A stretch of 7,663 nucleotides of DNA, taken from contig JAATVR010000126.1 of assembly GCA_014523665.1 (NCBI GenBank), positions 1 through 7,663 on the forward strand, written 5' to 3'. The notes below the pieces were generated by a model, which searched no databases, was not told the DNA's origin, and was given only the letters and a program-made list of their open reading frames with translations. A program made the position numbers and the translations under genes. Below are positions 1 through 7,336 of this stretch, piece after piece (within the stretch, counting starts at the first letter, position 1; each line of letters begins with the position of its first letter). Origin of the DNA: Nitrososphaerales archaeon TH526 (lineage in GTDB: Archaea; Thermoproteota; Nitrososphaeria; Nitrososphaerales; Nitrososphaeraceae).

Positions 1-234
1 GGTAATAGGATTTGCCTGCAGTCACTCATCGGAAACCTGATAGCTGGGTTGTATCTAGCCAGCACAAGGCCGTTTAAAGTTGGAGACAACATAACTGTAT
101 TCGGAAATACTGGCCTGATATATGAAATTGGCCTTCTATATAGTAGACTCTTGTCGGATACAGGCGACATAATCATAGCGTCCAACAATTCACTCGTGTC
201 AGCCACAATTAGAATCCACAAGAAAGAAATTTGA
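1..234 (+). CDS. Mechanosensitive ion channel of the MscS family, C-terminal fragment
   Basis: Integral membrane channel that opens under membrane tension to release solutes during hypo-osmotic shock. The frame is open from the first base, so the gene starts upstream. Visible are the end of the pore-lining helix (LQSLIGNLIAGLYLA) and then the start of the cytoplasmic beta domain with the family signature RPFKVGDNI, followed by GLIYEIGLLYSRLLSDTGDI and SNNSL, which fits the usual 'G.V..I.L..T.L...DG....PN..L' pattern. The protein stops about 10 residues after SNNSL, so the C-terminal alpha/beta cage domain of classical MscS is absent, and I see no continuation in other frames after the TGA. 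It is either a short MscS-like variant or a truncated gene. The in-frame TTG at 49 is not the real start because homology extends upstream of it. No promoter can be seen. Confidence 0.82.
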   Translation, partial: GNRICLQSLIGNLIAGLYLASTRPFKVGDNITVFGNTGLIYEIGLLYSRLLSDTGDIIIASNNSLVSATIRIHKKEI

Positions 235-739
235 ATAAAATGTTTCCTGTATAACCAGTGGGTGCTAGAAATAGTAGCTGGGGAATTCCACGTCTTTTTT
301 CCATTACATTTTCAAGATCTGGCTGAGGCGTCGTGTCAGCCTGGTAATTATCATAAATGGAATAACCCTAATTATCACTTGATTGCCCGGAATCGCTGAA
401 AAGTATTGGAAGCTTGATTACTAAATTGTTAAGTGAAATAGAGTTTATTTTAAAGAAAGGCCAACTAGCAAGCAATTATCGATACCTTCATGTCATTGTT
501 TGATTACTCTGATTATATGTAACTTTGATGCAGCAAATGTTCAAATTTCTAACGAAATTCGGCTCTATTGCTACGACTGAAGGTTATTTTTTCTCCGGCG
601 CTCAAGTTAAAATATCTTCTAACAGATTGATTTCCCATATCTATTTTCTGCATCGATACCAACTTTTCACACAAAGGTCTGGCATGGACTATTGGAGGAG
701 AACTTAGAATGTTTTATTCAAAATATCATTAGATAATAT
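235..739. other. Intergenic stretch with no supported gene
   Basis: About 500 bp of AT-rich DNA after the channel gene. Open frames of up to 60 codons exist (for example 525-707 on +), but short protein-like stretches occur in several frames and on both strands over the same bases, which is what chance gives. No tRNA, repeat or clear terminator was found. A T-run at 295-300 could end the channel transcript. Confidence 0.5.
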
Positions 740-1056
740 GTGGTTCATTCATGGTCATTTTGTGCAACATGTTTACTCGAGTCTAGTTACAGTATTATGC
801 TAGTTTGTTACTTGGTACTAGAGAATACTCAGAATCTTTTGAATTTGATCAGTGTTAATACGAATTTTCTGGAAGCCATAAATCAGATAGACGTATGCAT
901 AGGTGTTGAAGATGAAGGGAAGGCGGTATTACCGCTGTGATGATACTGCAACAGCACTGTAGTTCCATTCTTAATGCCTTCCCTTCAAAATTTGCAAAAG
1001 GGATTACAGAGCAGATCAATGGAGTTAAATATGGTCCTTCCCAATTGATGTATTGA
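740..1056 (+). pseudogene. Possible frameshifted small gene of unknown family
   Basis: Two open stretches on the plus strand can be joined by one frame change. The first runs from GTG 740 to the stop at 938-940 and ends ...INQIDVCIGVEDEGKAVLPL. The second is open from about 917 to the stop at 1054-1056 and includes EGGITAVMILQQ and KFAKGITEQINGVKYGPSQ. The switch would lie near 911-925, at the left arm of a perfect inverted repeat. Both halves read like ordinary globular protein, but I recognise no family, no ATG with a clear promoter precedes them, and apparent protein-likeness of short frames is weak evidence. It may equally be non-coding DNA around the hairpin. Confidence 0.25.
913..987. 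repeat. Perfect 12-bp inverted repeat with nested palindrome
   Basis: TGAAGGGAAGGC at 913-924 is exactly reverse-complemented by GCCTTCCCTTCA at 976-987, 51 bp apart. Inside the left side sits a second hairpin, GCGGTA-T-TACCGC, at 923-935, and GCTGT (934-938) can also pair with ACAGC (951-955). The arms are GC-rich for this region. The element could be a structured RNA, a small miniature-transposon-like insertion, or a protein-binding hairpin. No flanking target duplication is evident. Confidence 0.6.
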
Positions 1057-1146
1057 TTGTACTAGCAAACATTTACGTTCAATAATTTAAACTAATAGTA
1101 AAGTCCCAATACACCCAAATTTAGGTTCAGTACAATTAATACATCC

Positions 1147-1173
1147 ATATATATAATACAGATACTACAGATA
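1147..1173 (+). promoter_or_regulatory. TATA box and short direct repeat before the beta-helix gene
   Basis: ATATATATAATA at 1147-1158 is a strong archaeal TATA-box candidate. Its centre lies about 35 bases before the ATG at 1187, which predicts transcription starting near 1179 and a leader of only a few bases; there is no convincing ribosome binding site, as expected for a near-leaderless message. The heptamer ACAGATA occurs at 1158-1164 and again at 1167-1173, between the TATA box and the predicted start, a position where a repressor could act. Confidence 0.6.
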
Positions 1174-1186
1174 TTTTGATTTCGGA

Positions 1187-2065
1187 ATGGAACTAGAAAG
1201 GAAACGAGGTATTCTATCCACAGTAGGAAGCGGGCTAGCATTGCTAACTTTATTGACTTTGAGTAGTGTGACGATTGGTATTACGTCAGTAGCAGGACAG
1301 CAAGAACAGCAAGGGGGCATGACCACAGGAACCGACACATCGTCATTTACTGCACTCTCTGAGCAACAGCCGTTAGCTTCACAGACACAAGCAGCATCAT
1401 CAAATGCAGCATGTGGACAAGTAGTAAGCGGTGTAGTAAATCTAACTGCAAATCTTAACTGCAGTGGAGATGGCATTATCGTCGGTGGTCCAAACACAGT
1501 AATTAACATGAACGGATTCTCAATCACAGGACCTGGACAAGACAGCTCTAAGGTAGCAATAATGGTACCAAATGTTGATAATGTAGTAGTAAATGGACCT
1601 GGCTCACTGAGCAACTTCCAAGCAGGAGTACTTCTTACTGGAGCAAATGGATTTAAGATTAGTTCTGTCATACTATCTGACAACCAGATAGGTACTTTTA
1701 TGACAGGAGCTGATAACGCACAAGTACAACAAAACATCATACAGGGTAATAGTATAGGTGTAGCATCTCACTCAAGTACCGGTGCTGCTATAGACTCAAA
1801 CCTTATGAATGGCAACTTGCTGGCAGGAATAACATTTGTCAACACACAACAATCCAATGTAGGAATGAATAATGTAGTTGGAAGTCAGAATGGAGTATTT
1901 CTTGATGGACAGAGCAAACAGAATACAATATCAGCCAATAATGTACTTGAGAATGTCATTGACCTTAACAACGCAAACGGACTACCAACAAACATCAACA
2001 CCAACCAATTTACTGACAATAGCTGTCAAACAAGCAATCCTAGTGGTCTATGTATAGGTAGATAA
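1187..2065 (+). CDS. Secreted right-handed parallel beta-helix repeat protein
   Basis: A 292-residue exported or membrane-anchored protein. A basic start (ELERKR) precedes a hydrophobic segment at residues 13-36, then a Gln/Ser/Thr-rich linker (about 38-74), then a beta-helix from about residue 76 to the end. The helix shows 20-24 residue coils with Asn ladders and small residues, for example VQQNIIQGNSIG and ISANNVLENVI, of the NosD/PbH1 type. The beginning, CGQVVSGVVNLTANLNC to GIIVGGPNTVINMNG, is the typical entry of such domains. Cysteines 76 and 92 at the entry and 280 and 289 at the end are placed to form two disulfides capping the solenoid. Such folds serve as carbohydrate-active enzymes or as surface and adhesion proteins; no catalytic set is recognisable, so the substrate is unknown. 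A frame on the opposite strand (1165-1740) is a shadow. It stands alone, with its own TATA box and terminator. Confidence 0.87.
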   Translation: MELERKRGILSTVGSGLALLTLLTLSSVTIGITSVAGQQEQQGGMTTGTDTSSFTALSEQQPLASQTQAASSNAACGQVVSGVVNLTANLNCSGDGIIVGGPNTVINMNGFSITGPGQDSSKVAIMVPNVDNVVVNGPGSLSNFQAGVLLTGANGFKISSVILSDNQIGTFMTGADNAQVQQNIIQGNSIGVASHSSTGAAIDSNLMNGNLLAGITFVNTQQSNVGMNNVVGSQNGVFLDGQSKQNTISANNVLENVIDLNNANGLPTNINTNQFTDNSCQTSNPSGLCIGR

Positions 2066-2074
2066 TGGGACTGT

Positions 2075-2107
2075 AGGGGTAGACCCTCCAAGCCTTTTTT
2101 CCTTTTT
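2075..2107 (+). terminator. Hairpin plus T-rich terminator of the beta-helix gene
   Basis: Ten bases after the stop codon, AGGG (2075-2078) can pair with CCCT (2084-2087), and it is followed by a T-rich tract at 2095-2107 with runs of six and five T. Archaeal RNA polymerase terminates on such U-rich tracts, with or without a hairpin. Confidence 0.6.
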
Positions 2108-2525
2108 CAAGCTAGCTGAATCCTGCAACTTCGATAATATGATAGTACCACCATGCAATCAAGTAGAATCTTCTGCTATACGGACCTTTGTTTACTTTCA
2201 TTTGACGAGTTTTGCAGACCTTATCTAGTCAAATATAGGAAGATTGAATTGGCAATGGCCATATACCACCTGTGTGCTATCACATCACTGATAACGAGGT
2301 AAAACAGAAGGAGCAAACGCGAGAGTAAATGTTCGGTTACGAAAAGAACAAGATTTTTTAGTTAATACCACCTTACACAGGTGAGATGTTAAGGGTGTCG
2401 AATCACACCGTAGAGAAAGAGCCTGAGGAAAATTTGAAGAGGCTACACGATGGAGAACCATCATCGTCACCTTAGTGTTCAAAATATGAGAAAAAATTAT
2501 GAATTGATGGTGAAAAATCATTTTC
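2108..2525. other. Intergenic stretch with no supported gene
   Basis: About 420 bp between the beta-helix gene and the nuclease gene. It contains an 80-codon frame on the minus strand (2285-2527) rich in Ser, His and Thr without recognisable features, and a 29-codon plus-strand ORF at 2386-2475 preceded by AGGTGAG. Neither is convincing. No structural RNA was recognised. Confidence 0.45.
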
Positions 2526-2537
2526 ATAGTATTATTC
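2526..2537 (+). promoter_or_regulatory. Weak TATA-like element before the Bax1 gene
   Basis: ATAGTATTATTC lies about 50 bases before the ATG at 2582, predicting a transcript start near 2558 and a leader of about 24 bases. The match is weak and there is no clear ribosome binding site directly before the ATG. Confidence 0.3.
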
Positions 2538-2581
2538 TACTCGAAGTTAGGACTGCACAAGGCAGGTTTATGAATTGAGAA

Positions 2582-4384
<1,803 letters not shown>

Positions 4385-4681
4385 ATTGTAACCATGCTTG
4401 AATGAATATACAAAGTTTGTGAATGGGGCAGAATTGGCACAATGTCTTCTGTGATACCATATATTTGCGACTAGATACGTTGTCCTTAGATCTAAATCAC
4501 AACAATTTTCTGATTTTAATCGAGTAACCTCTGCTCTTTACCCATCAATAATTTCGGAGGATTCACTAGGTCGATAAGTGGCTATTTCGACAAATTAACC
4601 TTAAATGAATTCGTTATTGAAGTCACAATTATCTGATAGAGATCAGCTAAGCTAGATGGTTCCTTATTTGTTTAATTTAGT
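4385..4681. other. Intergenic stretch with no supported gene
   Basis: AT-rich DNA after the nuclease gene, with scattered short open frames on both strands. No T-rich terminator follows the Bax1 stop closely, and no RNA gene was recognised. Confidence 0.45.
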
Positions 4682-5116
4682 CTAGGCGGGATGTCTCAAT
4701 TCATCAACTGTCATCTCAATTTTGTCCTGCTTATTTTGTAACTCAACGATGCACCGAGCCAGGTGTTCGTTCATGTCATGATAATGTATAGAACGGTAGT
4801 AATTGAACAAATTATCGAGTTCTGACTAGCCATCACCTTCAAAACCTTGATCACATAGGAGACCTTTCATGTAAATCATACACACAACTCCAAGCATGCT
4901 TATATTTTCATGCTTAGCAAGGGAGTATATACCGGATGAAACTATAACTTCATGGCATGGGATGAGAGGTCTAATACGAACAATATGTCCACGCAAGTGA
5001 TTCTGTTCCAGCATTTACCCTCTAACATCACGTAGTTGGATGAACCTGTCGCAAAGACGTTCTCATTTTGCCCAATAACAAGAATCCAGGATTTCCGATT
5101 TGTATATGTTCATCAT
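4682..5116 (-). pseudogene. Decayed gene of unknown family with three in-frame stops
   Basis: One minus-strand frame can be read from the ATG at 5116 to the TAG at 4684-4682 (144 codons) if three stops are ignored: TGA at 5065-5063, TAA at 5017-5015 and TAG at 4828-4826. The pieces read like one protein: CDRFIQLRDVRG, then HLRGHIVRIRPLIPCHEVIV, then LDNLFNYYRSIHYHDMNEHL, and a charged, coiled-coil-like end ELQNKQDKIEMTVDEL. Two open stretches of 62 and 47 codons lie next to each other in the same frame, separated by a single TAG, which is more than I would expect by chance in DNA of this composition. I do not recognise the family. All three stop types occur, which argues for decay and against simple stop-codon recoding. 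The alternative is coincidental open frames in non-coding DNA. Confidence 0.4.
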
Positions 5117-5332
5117 TGATTTATGGCTACGAATCGATGGCCAACTGCATCGCACTTAAGTGAATCACAGCAAGCTCACGTGGTGGTCCCACCAGAATCA
5201 ATGTATAAGCCATTCGACAGGCTAGGATAAAACGATGAAATAACATAAACTAATTGACAGATGCATGATGCAATTTCATTGTAAAAAAATTCCTGCTTGT
5301 TCTTTTTCGTTTTCGGATAGATTTGCTATGAA

Positions 5333-5366
5333 AGTATTATATGCGCTGGCATGGGCTGAAAGGTGA
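5333..5366 (+). promoter_or_regulatory. TATA box and AGGTGA motif before the FMN reductase
   Basis: AGTATTATATGC at 5333-5344 is a good TATA-box candidate, predicting transcription from about 5365 and a leader of about 13 bases. AGGTGA at 5361-5366 resembles a ribosome binding site 11 bases before the ATG, but it may lie at the very edge of the transcript and so may not function as one. Confidence 0.5.
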
Positions 5367-5377
5367 ATTAATTCATT

Positions 5378-5947
5378 ATGGCAACAATTGCTTTGATTTT
5401 AGGATCTGTGAGACGAGATCGTCAAGGGATCAATGTAGGGATGTGGTTAGAGAGAATGCTTAAGACGAGAGAGCATATCGTACACCTAATCGATCCGCTA
5501 ATGTTGGACTTGCCTTTGCTCGATCGTATGTACAAAGAGATGACGCCGCCGTCCAAAAAGCTTGCAGAACTTCGAGGCAAGATCGTGGATGCAGATGGTT
5601 ATATGGCTGTTACACCTGAATATAATCACAGTATTTCTGCTGCAATGAAAAACACGCTGGATTACTTTCTTGAAGAGTATTATTTCAAGCCTTCTTCCAT
5701 AGTATCATATTCACCAGGAGCATTTGGTGGAATAAATGCTACTCAGCATCTGAGAAATATATTCGCAGAGCTAGGAGCACCGACGATACCTTCATCCATG
5801 TCAATCCCTAAAGTACATACTGTTTTCGCCAGAGGGGGAAAACTTTTGGATGCTGCTTTTGAAAACAGATTTACGAAATTTGTTGAGGAATTCGAGTGGT
5901 ATATTGAGGCGCTAAAGAATCAGCGAGCAAAAGGCACACCATATTAA
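5378..5947 (+). CDS. NADPH-dependent FMN reductase family protein (flavodoxin fold)
   Basis: A cytoplasmic flavoprotein of 189 residues, the usual length for the family, that binds FMN and passes electrons from NAD(P)H to flavin, quinones or similar acceptors; the physiological acceptor is not known. The first strand and phosphate loop read ALILGSVRRDRQG (residues 5-17, the GS-R pattern binding the FMN phosphate). TPEYNHSISAAMKNTLDY (79-96) is the classic signature, with P80, E81, Y82 and N83 around the isoalloxazine ring and K91, N92 and D95 in the following helix. SYSPGAFGGINA (110-121) is the second flavin-contacting loop. The C-terminal helix is complete. The frame is intact, the ATG fits the family's N terminus, and the gene has its own TATA box and T-rich end. 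It is a single-gene unit; its neighbours do not suggest a specific substrate. Confidence 0.92.
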   Translation: MATIALILGSVRRDRQGINVGMWLERMLKTREHIVHLIDPLMLDLPLLDRMYKEMTPPSKKLAELRGKIVDADGYMAVTPEYNHSISAAMKNTLDYFLEEYYFKPSSIVSYSPGAFGGINATQHLRNIFAELGAPTIPSSMSIPKVHTVFARGGKLLDAAFENRFTKFVEEFEWYIEALKNQRAKGTPY

Positions 5948-5949
5948 TA

Positions 5950-5959
5950 TTCTTTTTTT
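5950..5959 (+). terminator. T-rich terminator after the FMN reductase
   Basis: TTCTTTTTTT begins three bases after the stop codon and contains seven consecutive T. There is no hairpin. This is a typical archaeal intrinsic termination signal. Confidence 0.55.
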
Positions 5960-6376
5960 GAGATTAAGGATTAATGGGTGGAAATAAAAAGGAAATTTTA
6001 ATTTGCTGGGCCCGATAGTTGCATGTCGACAGAATCTAATCTCGGGAATGAAGATCTCTTTGTTACTTCATTGAGAAATGTACTAGCTATGAATTGAATC
6101 TACCTGCTGAGAAAATGGCCTATTAGATTGTCTAGATAGTCTTCAACTTGTATCACTATTCCAGAGCTTTAATGAGGGAACAGACCAAGAATGGTTGTGA
6201 GATCCCGTACCACAAAATGCCCAATGGGATATGGCAAGGTATTGTATCTCCTGGGGTTACTTCTCTTTCCAAGTCTGATCTAGAATCGCGTTGGTCGCCT
6301 TGACGCGGAATGGTTCCAAATTAAAGAATTTAAAAAAACCAAATGATATATACCTTTTAAATCTCGTTCAGATAGG
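5960..6376. other. Convergent intergenic stretch with no supported gene
   Basis: About 415 bp between the ends of two genes pointing toward each other. Only small imperfect hairpins are seen (for example CCCAATGGG near 6219, and ATCCC/GGGAT around 6200-6230). Short ORFs below 30 codons occur. No tRNA or repeat was recognised. Confidence 0.45.
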
Positions 6377-6391
6377 TAAAAAATGAAAAAA
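6377..6391 (-). terminator. T-rich terminator of the small secreted protein gene
   Basis: Read on the minus strand, two T-runs (complement of 6391-6385 and 6383-6378, seven and six T) lie 13 to 26 bases after the stop codon at 6406-6404. This fits archaeal U-tract termination. Confidence 0.5.
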
Positions 6392-6403
6392 GAAGAGAAA
6401 TGT

Positions 6404-6639
6404 CTAGTTTTGGTTTTGATTAATTGATACAGCGTTTCCGCTTCCTTGGATCTGAGAATTGGCATTCTGACACTGTGAATTCGAACAATTATTGACCTGG
6501 CTTGACGCCTGGTTATTATCTCCGTGATTCCCATGCCTCTTCCTCTTTGCGTTAGCGTCATCAGCTCCCGCGAGGGTTGCTGAGGTAATCAACACAACTG
6601 AGCTGCTACCAACACGATTGCAGTTAGTTTTGTATACAT
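6404..6639 (-). pseudogene. Small secreted Asn/Gln-rich protein, signal peptide split by a frameshift
   Basis: The ATG at 6639 starts a signal-peptide-like sequence, MYTKLTAIVLVAA, but that frame ends at a TGA at 6591-6589. The other frame continues the hydrophobic segment (SVVLITSATLAGADDANA, an export and cleavage-like sequence) and then the mature part: NNQASSQVNNCSNSQCQ and IQGSGNAVSINQNQN to the TAG at 6404. Supplying one base near 6595-6603 joins both into a protein of about 79 residues. I recall short exported proteins of this style (SQVNNC...C...ASQIQG.GNAV) as common in Nitrososphaerales; their function is unknown. The two cysteines could form a disulfide. The alternative is an intact but unexported protein starting at GTG 6595, which seems less likely because it would lose the export signal. 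A TATA box, a palindrome and a T-rich end frame the gene, so it looks recently active or only apparently broken through an assembly indel. Confidence 0.62.
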
Positions 6640-6658
6640 TTTTGTTATGTTACTTCGT

Positions 6659-6713
6659 TCTAGTACTAGATTAGTTTTTAGTAATATATCTTCTAGTAGT
6701 TATTATTATATGG
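6659..6713 (-). promoter_or_regulatory. Promoter with palindromic operator candidate for the small secreted protein
   Basis: On the minus strand, GATATATTAC (6690-6681) is a TATA box predicting transcription from about 6659, some 20 bases before the ATG at 6639. TCTAGTACTAGA at 6659-6670 is a perfect 12-bp palindrome lying just at the predicted start, and its half TCTAGTA recurs at 6692-6698 on the other side of the TATA box. This arrangement suggests a dimeric regulator. A second AT-rich motif at 6701-6713 (TATTATTATATGG) could be an alternative TATA box for either strand. Confidence 0.5.
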
Positions 6714-7058
6714 TTTGTCCCAGATTGGTTGCATACGTAGGCATGGCGAATAAATGAATTGGAAAATCAGAAGGTGAAGTTGAAGGGTTTAGAATGTCGA
6801 AACATAAGCCTTCATTTCAAAGGAATTGTGTACTCCCTGTTTGAAGGTAAGCAGTTCGCGAGCTTAATCCTTGCAAATACACCGGTACAGCGCGATAGTA
6901 GTGAGGTAGCTTAGGAATTGGCTCTCCTGCAATAGCATCGAATGAAAATATTTACATTTATCAAAGCCAAACGCAATTGCAAATATGAAACAAAGAGCTT
7001 CAACTTTTTCTGATATGACAATAGAAAAAAGTGACAACGAAAGAAACAGGATTAGCAA
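6714..7058. other. Stretch without a supported gene
   Basis: Several short frames overlap here: a TTG-started 51-codon plus-strand frame at 6759-6914, a 34-codon plus-strand frame at 6985-7089, and a 64-codon hydrophobic minus-strand frame at 6864-7058 that begins with a signal-peptide-like run (LILFLSLSLFSIVIS). They exclude one another in part and none has family features. No RNA gene was recognised. Confidence 0.4.
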
Positions 7059-7087
7059 AGCAGAATTCCTATTAACAAGATTCTGCT
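7059..7087. repeat. Inverted repeat AGCAGAAT / ATTCTGCT
   Basis: AGCAGAAT at 7059-7066 is exactly reverse-complemented at 7080-7087, with 13 bases between. It covers the end of the broken frame at 7072-7235 and could form a hairpin near the 3' end of that transcript. Confidence 0.5.
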
Positions 7088-7235
7088 AGAATGTAAATTT
7101 TGGATCTAATCAGAACTACTGACAAAACTGCAGGGTCAAGTTCATAGAGCTCACGAAGCAGCCACAAAGGTAATTCACGATATCATAATATTCTGCAGAA
7201 TGATGGGCAATTAAGCGATTAATTGTAGATGCCAT
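7072..7235 (-). pseudogene. Small frameshifted gene of unknown family
   Basis: The ATG at 7235 opens MASTINRLIAHHSAEYYDIV, and the adjoining frame carries ELPLWLLRELYELDPAV, then LSVVLIRSKIY, to the TAA at 7074-7072. One base missing near 7176-7178 (after ATC GT) would join the halves into about 55 residues with a leucine-rich helical centre. A TATA-like site 40 bases before the ATG supports the start. I do not recognise the family. Without the join, the first frame runs on only to a stop after 39 codons with a Cys-rich tail that looks unnatural. Evidence is the reading of the two halves and the promoter spacing, so confidence is limited; an assembly indel would explain it as well as real decay. 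Confidence 0.38.
7190..7201. repeat. Perfect 12-bp palindrome ATTCTGCAGAAT
   Basis: Self-complementary over all 12 bases. It shares the core ATTCTGC with the inverted repeat at 7059-7087, giving four copies of this half-site within 145 bp. It lies inside the small broken minus-strand frame, so it may be chance or a binding site. Confidence 0.45.
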
Positions 7236-7270
7236 GGGTTGCTTTTAAGTCTTGGCAGGGCCCCTATGTG

Positions 7271-7280
7271 TAAATATTTA
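7271..7280 (-). promoter_or_regulatory. TATA-like element before the small frame at 7235
   Basis: TAAATATTTA is symmetrical and centred 40 bases before the ATG at 7235 on the minus strand, predicting a transcript start near 7249 and a leader of about 14 bases. It lies in the gap after the upstream minus-strand gene that ends at 7337. Confidence 0.4.
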
Positions 7281-7336
7281 CGAGTGTAGAATCCTTAAAT
7301 CGCAGGGAGTAAAAGGAAATACTGACAGGTCTTAGA

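Noticed and set aside
525..707. 60-codon plus-strand ORF
   Set aside because: No family features or promoter; other frames and the opposite strand over the same bases (for example MQKIDMGNQSVRRYF on minus) look equally protein-like.
1165..1740. 191-codon minus-strand ORF
   Set aside because: Antisense shadow of the beta-helix gene; Cys/Pro/Thr-rich composition and no own features.
2386..2475. 29-codon plus-strand ORF preceded by AGGTGAG
   Set aside because: Too short to judge; the ribosome-binding-like motif directly abuts the ATG and no TATA box is placed well.
2285..2527. 80-codon minus-strand ORF
   Set aside because: Ser/Thr/His-rich with no domain and no promoter; consistent with a chance frame.
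4424..4525. Open plus-strand stretch after the Bax1 gene (contains NVFCDTIYLRLDTLSLDL)
   Set aside because: About 34 codons without promoter or family signal; expected by chance in AT-rich DNA.
4892..4916. AAGCATGCTT palindrome and CATGCTTA direct repeat
   Set aside because: Short and inside the putative decayed frame; not beyond chance.
4826..5213. Remnant of a beta-carbonic anhydrase on the minus strand (segments resembling RNAGG and SPLIP regions)
   Set aside because: The resemblance rests on IGNPG and RPLIP only, which lie in different frames; no CxDxR or HxxC zinc motifs are present, and the PLIP segment continues better into an unrelated charged protein in its own frame.
6280..6561. 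93-codon minus-strand ORF
   Set aside because: Overlaps the small secreted protein in another frame, is Arg/Ile-rich without features, and runs through the T-rich terminator.
6759..6914. 51-codon plus-strand ORF starting at TTG (contains GIVYSLFEGKQFASLILANT)
   Set aside because: Plausible composition and a possible TATA box at 6701-6713, but only a TTG start, no ribosome binding site and no recognisable family.
6985..7089. 34-codon plus-strand ORF (MKQRASTFSDMTIEKS...)
   Set aside because: Short, overlaps minus-strand frames, and its end is formed by the inverted repeat; no independent support.
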